This document shows, piece after piece, positions 40,422 through 49,166 of a stretch of DNA of 64,000 nucleotides (its first letter is position 1; each line of letters starts with the position of its first letter). Source of the DNA: Rhodocyclales bacterium (GTDB lineage: Bacteria > Pseudomonadota > Gammaproteobacteria > Burkholderiales > Rhodocyclaceae); assembly GCA_016235165.1 (NCBI GenBank), contig JACRLX010000021.1, forward strand, positions 124,001-188,000. Direction: 5' to 3'. A program made the position numbers and the translations under genes. The notes beneath the pieces were generated by a model that saw only the letters and a program-made list of their open reading frames with translations, had not been told where the DNA came from and did not search any database.

Positions 40422-42773
40422 ATGAATATCGCCGATCCGATCCCACCGCGCCTCATCCAAGCCCTGGGTCGCGGCCTCGTCGCCATTGGTGTCGTCGTCA
40501 TGAGCGGCTGCTCGGGAATGGTGGTCCAGGAACGCAACGTGCGGCTTCCCGCGAATTTCATGGCCGGTGCGCAGCATCGAACCGGCGGCGACGCCGACCG
40601 CGCCGCGACCGCCGGGGAAGGCTCCGACGGCAAGCCAAGTCTCGCCCGGTGGCGCGACGGCGCAGGGCAACTGTCGGAATCCCTCGAATCCGTGGTGCGT
40701 GCCGTGCGCCCCCGGCATGAACTCGACTCGCTGCTCGCGGCGGCAAACGACGTCACCGCGTGCCAGAACGACGCGGATGATCGAAAACATCCTTATCTGT
40801 GCGACTACGGGCACGAGCTGGAGGTGCTGGGTCTCGGCGCCGAACAGGTGATTTCGGCAGCGGGTCCGGCGGCGACCCTGGGCATCGCACTTTCCGGCGG
40901 CGGTTCGCGCGCCGGATTCTTCGCGCTGGGCGCGTTAAAGGCGCTTCATGCCGAGGGGGTTCTGAATCGTGCGCATTATCTGTCGACGGTATCCGGCGGC
41001 GGCTACGCCGCCTACTGGTACTACACGCAGCTATCGCAAAACGGGGACTGGACGAATCCGGCGGCAAATCCCTTTTACGACTGCTTTCCGAACGTGGGCG
41101 ATGGACTTTACCCCTCCTTCGATCCGGGTAAAGCCGTTTCGGATGGCCCCGCCATCGTCGATTGTGCGCGGGCGGACGCGGCCGTTGACGGCAAACCCAC
41201 CTTGGACAGACCGCACCCGGCCCAAGCCTATCTTTCCAACCACACCGACTTGCTCGCCCGCTCGGATGGCCAGTTCCGCAATCACGTTCCGGAATACGTC
41301 GTCAAGATTTACCCTTTCCTCGGCGGCGTCATATATCCCTTGTGGCCAAGCCACCCGTCCGGCTGGCTTCCGGGATTCCTGACCACCGTGCCGCACCACG
41401 TCGCCAACACCTTGTTCGACTGGTCGTGGAACGGCTCCTTCTACGGTGCCTATTACCGCGCCTCGATTCATCGTGCCTGGGGCTCGGTGGGTGGTCGCGA
41501 AGTCCCGAACTGCCACGTGGAACTCGGAGACCTGGGCAGGCGTCTCGAAAGCGCACCCACGGTCGCCGCCTCCTGCCTGTTCTTTTCGCGCACCCATCTC
41601 GCCAGCGACGCGCCGGGCGCGACCGACAACGCCGCCCAAAGCCTTACCGAGCGAACCCGGCGCTACTGGAGGTCGGCGCGCGAGGCCGCGTCCGCCGTCA
41701 AGACAGACCAGCCCTACCCGATCTGGATCGTCAATACCATGGGCCTGCCCAGCCACAGCATCTGGACGGCATGCTCCGACAAGATCGCGCATGAATTGAG
41801 GTTGCACAACTACGAGTTCACGCCGTTTGGTCACGGCTCCGGTCTGTTTGGCTACTTTCTCAGGACGGATCACATCAAGGAGGGGCGCAAGGGCCCGATG
41901 CCAAGGCTGATCTTTCCCCACGAACTCGACGTGGCACAAGTCGTTCACGCCTCGGGAGCCGCCTTCGACTCCTCCGCGGTGGCAAGCCTGGCCTTGCGCT
42001 GCACGATCCGAATCGCGGAGCAGCTCGGCAATTTCGCGCTGGCCCTGCGCGTCGCCAATCCGGTCTTCGACGATGCCGAACGCGCGCTGCACGCCGCCCT
42101 GCCGTGGCCGCTGTACTACCTGCACGGCGAACGCGACAGCCCGCGAAACTCGGAGATTTATCTGACCGACGGCGGGCATATCGACAATCTCGGGCTGTAC
42201 TCGCTGATACGGCGCAGAACCGGGACGATACTCGCCTTCGACTCGACGCATGATCCCGATGGAGGCTTTTCCGACTTGCGCACCACCAGTTCCCGCCTGG
42301 CAAAGGAGGGCGTTGGCATACGCCTGGAGGGTTTGTGCGAAGGCGGCGCGGACCGCGGGGTTTCTCCCTGCGCACATCGGGAATCCTATGCCGCCTACGA
42401 CCCCAGGAATGCCGTCCAATCCGTCTTCGTGGGCAAGTATTTTCGGCTCGACGAGCAACGCTCAGCGGCCGATTCCCCCATGATCGGGCGCGTCGTGTAC
42501 GTGAAGTCGAGCGTGCCCCACGGCTCCCTGGAGAACCGGGAGTGCGACAAGGCCAGCGAATCGAGGATACCGTGTACGACGCTGGCGCTATTGACCCAAC
42601 CGGGCAAGGAGGGCGGGACGTTGTCGGGCTATTTCCCGAATCATTCGACACCGGGAATCGTCTTCGAGTCCAACCGCCAGACCTTCTGGGCCTATCGCGA
42701 CCTCGCCTACTTTCTGGCTAAACAAGGCATCCGCGTCGCACGCACGCACGGAATGCTCGCCAACCCGCGATGA
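40422..42773 (+). CDS. patatin-like phospholipase lipoprotein
   Basis: A 783-residue predicted lipoprotein: lipobox VVMSGCSG near residue 28-31. A patatin-type hydrolase core shows the oxyanion-hole motif GGGSR (about 157-161), a serine in VSGGGYAAYW (about 190-196) and the catalytic Asp in TDGGHIDNLGL (about 583). The large insert between them resembles the cytosolic-PLA2-like branch more than plant patatin. It would act on lipids at the cell surface or in the periplasm. No partner gene overlaps it. Confidence 0.75.
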   Translation: MNIADPIPPRLIQALGRGLVAIGVVVMSGCSGMVVQERNVRLPANFMAGAQHRTGGDADRAATAGEGSDGKPSLARWRDGAGQLSESLESVVRAVRPRHELDSLLAAANDVTACQNDADDRKHPYLCDYGHELEVLGLGAEQVISAAGPAATLGIALSGGGSRAGFFALGALKALHAEGVLNRAHYLSTVSGGGYAAYWYYTQLSQNGDWTNPAANPFYDCFPNVGDGLYPSFDPGKAVSDGPAIVDCARADAAVDGKPTLDRPHPAQAYLSNHTDLLARSDGQFRNHVPEYVVKIYPFLGGVIYPLWPSHPSGWLPGFLTTVPHHVANTLFDWSWNGSFYGAYYRASIHRAWGSVGGREVPNCHVELGDLGRRLESAPTVAASCLFFSRTHLASDAPGATDNAAQSLTERTRRYWRSAREAASAVKTDQPYPIWIVNTMGLPSHSIWTACSDKIAHELRLHNYEFTPFGHGSGLFGYFLRTDHIKEGRKGPMPRLIFPHELDVAQVVHASGAAFDSSAVASLALRCTIRIAEQLGNFALALRVANPVFDDAERALHAALPWPLYYLHGERDSPRNSEIYLTDGGHIDNLGLYSLIRRRTGTILAFDSTHDPDGGFSDLRTTSSRLAKEGVGIRLEGLCEGGADRGVSPCAHRESYAAYDPRNAVQSVFVGKYFRLDEQRSAADSPMIGRVVYVKSSVPHGSLENRECDKASESRIPCTTLALLTQPGKEGGTLSGYFPNHSTPGIVFESNRQTFWAYRDLAYFLAKQGIRVARTHGMLANPR

Positions 42774-42944
42774 GCGACACGGGGGGCGAGCTGGCGTTTG
42801 CAACGCTCGCCTCGCGGTCGTGCTCGCGTCGTCGATCTTGTATCATTTTCACCGCGTCGCACGCTGCTTTCATGGCGTCGCCTTCCCTGTCACCTGGTTC
42901 GCACCTCGCGCCTTTCCGGGCCGAATCTCCGAGGCATTCACTCC

Positions 42945-43589
42945 ATGAGCTTGGATTTCCGTATTGTTCCCGTCACGCCCTTCGAACAGAATTGCAGCCT
43001 GATCTGGTGCACCGAAACCATGCAAGGCGCACTGGTTGACCCAGGCGGCGACATCGAACGCCTGATCGCCACCGCCGCCAGCCTGGGCGTCAAACTCGAA
43101 AAGCTGCTGCTGACCCATGGCCACATCGACCACGCCGGCGGTGCCGGCGCCCTGGCGCAACAGCTGGGGCTGCCGATCGAGGGCCCGCAGCGCGAGGAGA
43201 GTTTCTGGATCGACCAACTGCCGCAGCAAGCCCGCGGCTTTGGCTTTCCGAAGGCAGAGGCCTTTACCCCCGACCGCTGGCTGGAGGATGGCGACACCGT
43301 CACCGTCGGCAGGCAAACCCTGGCGGTGATCCACACCCCCGGCCACACCCCGGGGCATGTGGTGTTCTTCCATGCGCCGGGCAAGCTGGCCATCGTCGGC
43401 GACGTGCTGTTTGCCGGCAGCATCGGCCGCACCGACTTTCCGCGCGGCAGCCATGCGGCTCTGATCTCATCCATCCGCGATAAACTCTGGCCGCTTGGCG
43501 ACGATGTCGAGTTCATTCCCGGCCACGGTCCGATGTCGACCTTCGGCGAAGAACGCCGTTACAACCCCTTCGTCGGAGGCCATGCATGA
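42945..43589 (+). CDS. MBL-fold metallo-hydrolase, glyoxalase II-like
   Basis: A 214-residue metallo-beta-lactamase-fold enzyme. THGHIDHAGGA supplies the dinuclear metal site HxHxDH, with further ligands His in HTPGHTPGH, Asp in IVGDVLFAG and His in IPGHGP. It resembles the short hydroxyacylglutathione-hydrolase-like (YcbL-type) group. I chose the ATG at 42945 by alignment; the frame continues upstream without a clear signal. The stop overlaps the next gene by 4 bases. Confidence 0.88.
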   Translation: MSLDFRIVPVTPFEQNCSLIWCTETMQGALVDPGGDIERLIATAASLGVKLEKLLLTHGHIDHAGGAGALAQQLGLPIEGPQREESFWIDQLPQQARGFGFPKAEAFTPDRWLEDGDTVTVGRQTLAVIHTPGHTPGHVVFFHAPGKLAIVGDVLFAGSIGRTDFPRGSHAALISSIRDKLWPLGDDVEFIPGHGPMSTFGEERRYNPFVGGHA

Positions 43590-45427
43590 GTCATACCTGG
43601 AAATTCTTCCTCGCCGGCGGTTTCGACCAGGTGCGCATCGACACCGCGGCCGACCTGGTCAACCTGAAGCATCTCGACCAGAAACTGTGGGTGGCGCTGT
43701 CCTGCCCCACCACTGGCGTCGAGTTCGATGCCAGCACCCTGGCCCTGCTCGACAGCGACAATGACGGGCACATCCGCGCTCCCGAACTGCTGGCCGCAAT
43801 CGACTGGGCCGCGACGCGACTCGATGACATCAAGGTTTTCGAGCAAAAGCTCGGCGGCGTGCCGCTGGCGGCGATCAAGGATGAAGCCGTGGCGGCGGTG
43901 GCGCGCGGCCTGCTCAAGGACGGCGAAACCCTGGTCACGGTGGATGCCGCCAGCGCCGCCGAGGCCGAATACTCGGCGCGCGCACTGGCCGCATGGGAGG
44001 CCGCCGGCGCCAGCGCGCGGCCGCTGGGCGATGCCACCGCAGCCGCCTGCGCCGCGCTGGCGGCGGTGAAGGAAAAGCTCGACGACTTCTTCGTGCGCTG
44101 TCGGCTGGCCGCCTTCGACGCCCGTGCCGAAGACGCGATGAACGCCTCCGATGACAGCTTCAAGGCGCTCGCCACCGCGCCCCTGCACAACGACCACGCC
44201 GAGATTGCCGCGCTGCCGCTGGCAAAAGTCGGCGCCGGTGCCACGGTGCCGCTGGGCGCCGGCATCGATTCCGGCATCAACCCGGCCTGGGCCGAGCGTA
44301 TCGGCGCCTTGCGCGAGGCCGTAGTGGTGCCGCTGCTCGGCGCCCGGCCCGGCCTCAGCGAGAGCGACTGGCTGGCGGTGCAGGACCAGCTTGCGGTATT
44401 CACCGTCTGGCAAGCCGCCAAGCCCGCCGGGCTGCCGCCGGAAGCGGAGGCCGTGCGCGACCTGGAACGCCTGGCGCGCTACGTGCGCGACCTGCTGACC
44501 CTGGCCAACAACTTCGTCGCCTTCCGCGACTTTTACACCCGGCAGGGCAAGGCCACTTTCCAGATCGGCACCCTGTATCTCGACGGCCGCGCCGCCGAGC
44601 TGTGCATTGCCGTCAATGACGCCGGCAAGCACGCGGCGCTGGCCTCGCTGTCGCGCATCTGCCTGGTGTATTGCGACTGCGCGCGCCCCGGCGCCAAACA
44701 GACCATCGCCGCCGCCTTCACCGCCGGCGACGCGGACCAGCTGATGGTCGGCCGCAACGGCGTGTTCTACGACCGCCAGGGGCGCGACTGGGACGCCACC
44801 ATCACCAGGATCGTGGACCACCCGATCAGCCTGCGCCAAGCCTTCTGGTCGCCCTACAAGAAACTCGCGCGCATGGTCGCCGAGCAGTTGCAGAAGCTCG
44901 CCGCGAGCAAGGCCGGCGCCATCGAGGGCAAGCTCGCTGAAGCCGCCGCCGGCGCGGTGAAGAAGGTCGAAGCGCCGCCGGCCAAGCCGCCCGCGCAACA
45001 GGCCGCAGTTTCCACATTCGACGTCGGCAAGTTCGCCGGCATCTTTGCCGCCATCGGCCTCGCGGTCGGCGCCATCGGCACGGCGGCGGCCTCGGTGGTC
45101 ACCGGCATGCTCGGCCTCAAGTGGTGGCAGATGCCGCTGGTGATCGTCGGCCTGATGCTGCTGATCTCCGGCCCCGCGGTGATCGTCGCCTGGTTCAAGC
45201 TGCACAGCCGCACGCTGGGCCCGATACTGGACGCCAACGGCTGGGCGGTGAATGCCCGCGCCCGCATCAACATCCCCTTCGGCACCTCGCTGACGCAGAT
45301 GGCGAAACTGCCCGAAGGCGCCGAGCGCGCGCTGACCGACCCGTATGCCGAGAAGGAAAAGCCCTGGAAGACCTACGGCTTCATCATCATCGTGCTGTTC
45401 ATCGGCCTGGCGTGGTGGACGCGTTAG
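43586..45427 (+). CDS. EF-hand-containing membrane protein of unknown function
   Basis: A 613-residue protein coupled to the MBL gene (ATGA). Residues 56-67 (DSDNDGHIRAPE) form a textbook 12-position EF-hand calcium loop with Asp at 1, 3 and 5, Gly at 6, Ile at 8 and Glu at 12. The middle is Ala-rich and mostly helical. Three hydrophobic segments lie near 481-505, 515-537 and 596-611, so the C-terminal third is membrane-bound. It has no signal peptide and no family I can name. Confidence 0.7.
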   Translation: MSHTWKFFLAGGFDQVRIDTAADLVNLKHLDQKLWVALSCPTTGVEFDASTLALLDSDNDGHIRAPELLAAIDWAATRLDDIKVFEQKLGGVPLAAIKDEAVAAVARGLLKDGETLVTVDAASAAEAEYSARALAAWEAAGASARPLGDATAAACAALAAVKEKLDDFFVRCRLAAFDARAEDAMNASDDSFKALATAPLHNDHAEIAALPLAKVGAGATVPLGAGIDSGINPAWAERIGALREAVVVPLLGARPGLSESDWLAVQDQLAVFTVWQAAKPAGLPPEAEAVRDLERLARYVRDLLTLANNFVAFRDFYTRQGKATFQIGTLYLDGRAAELCIAVNDAGKHAALASLSRICLVYCDCARPGAKQTIAAAFTAGDADQLMVGRNGVFYDRQGRDWDATITRIVDHPISLRQAFWSPYKKLARMVAEQLQKLAASKAGAIEGKLAEAAAGAVKKVEAPPAKPPAQQAAVSTFDVGKFAGIFAAIGLAVGAIGTAAASVVTGMLGLKWWQMPLVIVGLMLLISGPAVIVAWFKLHSRTLGPILDANGWAVNARARINIPFGTSLTQMAKLPEGAERALTDPYAEKEKPWKTYGFIIIVLFIGLAWWTR

Positions 45428-45618
45428 CCATCCCGGAAAGTCGGCGCGGGTGCCACGGCGAGCAGCGCTGCCACGCGCGCACCGCCCTGCTTTGCCAACG
45501 CAGGGTTCTGCAACCACATCTGGATGAAGAACTCACGCATCTGCTCCGACTGTTCAAGCCGCGCGAGCATCACTGACTCGGGAATCACCTGAGGATGCGC
45601 GGGCCTCGGGTCAGGCAT
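45424..45618 (-). CDS. small protein after a nucleotidyltransferase gene
   Basis: A 64-residue polypeptide whose start overlaps the nucleotidyltransferase stop by 8 bases, which suggests translational coupling. It is mostly helical (MLARLEQSEQMREFFIQMWL). The last residues, AVAPAPTFRDG, are encoded by one copy of the dispersed repeat, so its natural C-terminus may have been replaced. It could be a toxin-antitoxin partner; I have no family match. Confidence 0.5.
   Translation of the reverse strand: MPDPRPAHPQVIPESVMLARLEQSEQMREFFIQMWLQNPALAKQGGARVAALLAVAPAPTFRDG
45436..45462 (+). repeat. dispersed 27-base repeat, copy 4
   Basis: GAAAGTCGGCGC, then GGGTGC, then CACGGCGAGC. It overlaps the 3' end of the small gene and begins 9 bases after the convergent EF-hand gene's stop. 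Confidence 0.6.
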
Positions 45619-46111
45619 TCGGGTCCTCGCCGCGCTTGATTTTTTCCAGTGCCTCGATGTCGAGGCGATCCTTGACGCGATTGGCGGATCGCTTCATCGC
45701 CAACAGGTCGTCAATGGCGGCAATCGGCACCTCGCAGCCGAACAGTTCGCCGCGCGCGGCATTGGCATACAGCCCTGCGAAATCGATCTCCGGTCGCACC
45801 AGCACATCCACCACCATACCTCCCGCTCCGGCTTCGCGCAGCGAAAACGCCAGCATGCCCTTGTCGCGGTGCCAGCGATCGATCTGTACCGCATCGCGCA
45901 GTGAGTCAAGCGGTACGGGGATCGCAGGCACCAGGCCAAACTGCTTGGCCACATCGATGAAACGCGACAGATTGTCGTCATTCATGGCCAGAACGAGATC
46001 GACATCGAAGGTCGAACGCAGATAACCATGCAGTTGCACGGCAAGTCCGCCAACCAGCACGAAGTTGACCTCCCGTTCCGTCAGCGCGCCAAGTAGTTCG
46101 GAAAGCTTCAC
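45611..46111 (-). CDS. nucleotidyltransferase-fold protein
   Basis: A 166-residue protein with VGGLAVQLHGYLRSTFDVDL near residues 20-39. This is the conserved nucleotidyltransferase start with the G-G-x-A-V...H-G and T-x-D-V-D-L motifs seen in AbiEii-like and related proteins. The C-terminus is charged (RVKDRLDIEALEKI). With the overlapping small gene downstream it may be a toxin-antitoxin pair, or a tRNA/nucleotide-modifying orphan. A different family from the MNT protein at 15149. Confidence 0.75.
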   Translation of the reverse strand: MKLSELLGALTEREVNFVLVGGLAVQLHGYLRSTFDVDLVLAMNDDNLSRFIDVAKQFGLVPAIPVPLDSLRDAVQIDRWHRDKGMLAFSLREAGAGGMVVDVLVRPEIDFAGLYANAARGELFGCEVPIAAIDDLLAMKRSANRVKDRLDIEALEKIKRGEDPNA

Positions 46112-46120
46112 GCCGCCACC

Positions 46121-46351
46121 TTACCCCATCCACCGCCGGTCGTCCAAGCGGCAGGTGCGGCCAAAACTTTCGCTCAGGCGCGTCTGCTTGGCTTCGAGGA
46201 CGAAACAGGCGCGGCAGTAGCAGTCGATGCAGCCGTTCGAGCGGCTGCCATCGCCGTGGCGGAAATAGACGCGGCGCTCGAAGACACAGACGTCGTCGGC
46301 AGCCTGCCAGCGGGCAATGAAGGTTTCGACGGGATCGGCCGACGCGCTCAT
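46121..46351 (-). CDS. Cys-rich small protein
   Basis: A 76-residue protein with GCIDCYCRACF, that is CxxCxCxxC, within residues 38-50. This could bind zinc or an iron-sulfur cluster. On the minus strand TACAAT (46361-46366) ends 9 bases before the ATG with no Shine-Dalgarno, so a leaderless transcript is possible. It ends 9 bases upstream of the nucleotidyltransferase start. Not recognised. Confidence 0.55.
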   Translation of the reverse strand: MSASADPVETFIARWQAADDVCVFERRVYFRHGDGSRSNGCIDCYCRACFVLEAKQTRLSESFGRTCRLDDRRWMG

Positions 46352-46392
46352 GATGGCGGGATTGTAGCGGGGACGCCGTGCCAGCGCCGCCA

Positions 46393-46420
46393 GATCGCCG
46401 TCCCGTGGGCGCCGACTCCT
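46393..46420 (-). repeat. dispersed 27-base repeat, copy 5
   Basis: Forward GATCGCCGTCCC, GTGG, then GCGCCGACTCCT. A partial second copy (GACGCCGTGCCAGCGCC, 46372-46388) lies directly before it, so the family is tandem here. Confidence 0.55.
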
Positions 46421-46510
46421 GGCTAGAGTGTTGCGCCCAGCCGCGCAGAACGACTATGGCAGAATCCGCGGGTGCCGGCATCAGCCGCACCCATCCGCCC
46501 CGGCGCCGCC

Positions 46511-49162
46511 ATGACCGTCCGCAATCTCGACTACCTGTTCCACCCGCATTCCGTGGCCATCGTCGCCGAAGGCAAGCAGCCCGGCTGCTATGCCGACGTG
46601 GTGGAGCGCAACCTGGCCGGCGGCGGCTACCAGGGACCGATCCTGCATGCGCGGGCGAAGAAGCATTCGCTGTTCGGCATCGGCGGCCACATGCATATTT
46701 CCGAGCTGGAAACGGTGCCCGACCTGGCGATCGTCTGCGCGCCGCTGCGCGACATTGCCGAGATCGTCGGCGAACTCGGCGAGCGCGGCACGCGCGCCGT
46801 GATCATCGGCCCCTCGCTGCATGAAAAGCTGAGCGAGGCGCAGGTGGCCGAGGCGCGCAAGGCCATCCTCGATGCGGCGCGGCCGCGCCTGCTGCGCGTG
46901 CTGGGGCCGGGCAGCGGCGGCCTGGTGGTTCCCGGCTGCGGCCTCAATGCCAGCGTGGCGCCGGTGATGGCCAAGCGCGGTCGCGTCGCGCTGGTGGTGC
47001 AGTCGGCGGCGATCGCGGCGGCGGCGCTGGATCGCGCGGCGGAGAAAGGCATCGGTTTCTCGGCCGTGGTGCATCTCGGCGCCGGCATGGACGTCGACCT
47101 CGCCGACGTGCTCGACTGGCTGGCCGAGGACCCGGACACCGAGGCCATTCTGGTCCAGTTCGAGACCGTGCCGACGGCGCGCAAGTTCATGTCGGCGGCG
47201 CGCGCGGCGGCGCGCAACAAGCCGATCGTGGCGATGCGCGGCGCGCGCCTCGACACCGACGACAAGGGACTGCCCTTTCGCGGCGACGACGTGTATGAAT
47301 CGGCGCTGCGCCGCGCCGGCTGGATCCGCATCGATACCCTGGAAGACCTGTTCGACGCCGCCGAGGCCATGGCGCGCGTGCGTCCGCTGCACGGCGAGCG
47401 GCTGGCGATCGTCGGCAACGGCCAGGGCCTCGGCCGCATCGCGGCGGGCACGCTGTTGCGGCATGGCGGACGCCTGGCCCGCTTCACACCCGAAACCGGC
47501 ACCCTGCTCGCCGGCCTGATGCGCACCGGAAGCGCTCCGGCCAATCCGCTGGCCTTGCCGCCCGACCTCAGCCCGGCCAGTTGGGCCGCCGCGCTCGACG
47601 CGCTGGTGGCCGACAAGGAGGTGGACGCGGTGCTCGCGGTGTATTCGCCCTCGCCCTTCGCCGCCGGCACCGAGGTGGCGGAAGCCATCGGCGCCGCCTC
47701 GAAAAAGACGGCGAAGAACATTTTCAGCTGCTGGGTCGGCGGCAGCGCGATGCAGCAGGCGCGGCAGGTTGCCGCCGCCCAGGGCATGCTGGCCCACGAC
47801 TCGCCGGAAAAGGCAATCGGCATTTTCCTCGGCATCGTCAATTACGAGCGCAACCGCGAGCTGCTGTTGCAAATGCCGCCATCGGTGGCCGAGGAATTCG
47901 TGCCCAACCTCGAACGCGCGCGTGAAGCGGTGCATGAGGCGCTGGATGCCGGCGCCAAGCTCCTGCCGCCGCGCGCGGCGCGCCAACTGCTGCTGGCTTA
48001 CGGCATCGAGGCCGAGGACTCGACCCCGGCGGGTAACATCGACGCCGCGATCGCCACGGCCGACGAGATCGGCTACCCGGTGGACCTGGCGCTGAACCTG
48101 GCCAATGACATCGACCACGCCCTGGTGGCGCGCGAACTGCGCTCGCCCGAAGACATCCGCATCGCCACGCGCGGCCTGCGCGCCCGCGCGCGCAAGGATT
48201 TTCCCGGCGTCCGCGTCAGCGGCTACCGGCTGCGGCCGAGCGCGGCGCGCAGCGGCCTGCCACCCCTGCGCCTGGGCGTCGCCGACGATGCGGTGTTCGG
48301 CCCGGTGATCTATCTCGGCGAGTCGGGTAGTGGCGAGCGGCGCAGTGTGGTGGCCCTGCCACCGCTGAATCGTCGCCTGGCGATGGACCTGGTGACGCGC
48401 GGCGGCTTCGCCCGCGACGCCGCCGACGCTGAGCGCGAAGCGCTCGAAACCGAACTGGCGACGACCCTGCTGCGCTTGTCGCAACTGCTCACCGACATCG
48501 ACGAAGTCACCGCCATCGAACTCGACCCGATCCATGTCGAAACCAGCGGCGTGGTGGCACGCGAACGCCGCATCCATGTCGAACGGCGCGGGCGCCGCCT
48601 CGGCTACCGCCGCTTCGCCATCCGCCCCTACCCCAAGGAACTCGAACAGCATATCGACTGGCACGGCAGGAAGCTGCTGATCCGCCCGATCCGGCCGGAG
48701 GACGAAACCACGCTGGCCGACCTGATCGTCTCGCTCGACCCCGAGGATTCGCGCATGCGCTTCTTCGGCACCATGCGCAAGCTGCCGCGCTCGCAGCTGG
48801 CGCGCTTTACCCAGATCGACTACGACCGCGAGATCGCGCTGGTGGCGATCGAACGCGACGCCGATGGCGTCGAGCGTTCGCTGGGCGAGGCGCGCATGGT
48901 GGCCGACCCGGACAACGCGGTGGCCGAGTTCGCCATCCTGGTCGCCTCCGACGTCAAGGGCGGCGGCCTCGGCCGGCGCCTGATGGAAAGCCTGGTCGAC
49001 TGCGCACGCAATCGCGGCATCGGCGTGCTGCGCGGCGAAACCCTCTCGGAAAACGCGCGCATGCAAGATCTGGCGCGCAAGCTCGGTTTCGAGCTGAAGA
49101 CCGGCCCCGGCGTGGTCGAGATGCGCCTGGCGTTGCACCCGCCGGCGCCGCACGCCGCCTGA
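46511..49162 (+). CDS. PatZ-type protein acetyltransferase / acyl-CoA synthetase-like protein
   Basis: An 883-residue fusion, matching the size of E. coli PatZ (YfiQ, 886). The N-terminal three quarters are an NDP-forming acyl-CoA-synthetase-like region (CoA-binding HPHSVAIV, SGLVVPGCG) and the last 170 residues (from about 715, KLLIRPIRPEDE) are a GNAT acetyltransferase with the acetyl-CoA loop VKGGGLGRRLM. Such proteins acetylate and inactivate acetyl-CoA synthetase. I chose the ATG at 46511; an earlier in-frame one at 46472 has no support. Confidence 0.85.
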   Translation: MTVRNLDYLFHPHSVAIVAEGKQPGCYADVVERNLAGGGYQGPILHARAKKHSLFGIGGHMHISELETVPDLAIVCAPLRDIAEIVGELGERGTRAVIIGPSLHEKLSEAQVAEARKAILDAARPRLLRVLGPGSGGLVVPGCGLNASVAPVMAKRGRVALVVQSAAIAAAALDRAAEKGIGFSAVVHLGAGMDVDLADVLDWLAEDPDTEAILVQFETVPTARKFMSAARAAARNKPIVAMRGARLDTDDKGLPFRGDDVYESALRRAGWIRIDTLEDLFDAAEAMARVRPLHGERLAIVGNGQGLGRIAAGTLLRHGGRLARFTPETGTLLAGLMRTGSAPANPLALPPDLSPASWAAALDALVADKEVDAVLAVYSPSPFAAGTEVAEAIGAASKKTAKNIFSCWVGGSAMQQARQVAAAQGMLAHDSPEKAIGIFLGIVNYERNRELLLQMPPSVAEEFVPNLERAREAVHEALDAGAKLLPPRAARQLLLAYGIEAEDSTPAGNIDAAIATADEIGYPVDLALNLANDIDHALVARELRSPEDIRIATRGLRARARKDFPGVRVSGYRLRPSAARSGLPPLRLGVADDAVFGPVIYLGESGSGERRSVVALPPLNRRLAMDLVTRGGFARDAADAEREALETELATTLLRLSQLLTDIDEVTAIELDPIHVETSGVVARERRIHVERRGRRLGYRRFAIRPYPKELEQHIDWHGRKLLIRPIRPEDETTLADLIVSLDPEDSRMRFFGTMRKLPRSQLARFTQIDYDREIALVAIERDADGVERSLGEARMVADPDNAVAEFAILVASDVKGGGLGRRLMESLVDCARNRGIGVLRGETLSENARMQDLARKLGFELKTGPGVVEMRLALHPPAPHAA

Positions 49163-49166
49163 AACT

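Noticed and set aside
46481-49153. Minus-strand frame of 890 aa opposite the PatZ-type gene
   Set aside because: Runs almost exactly opposite the acetyltransferase; no motif, typical third-position GC artefact.
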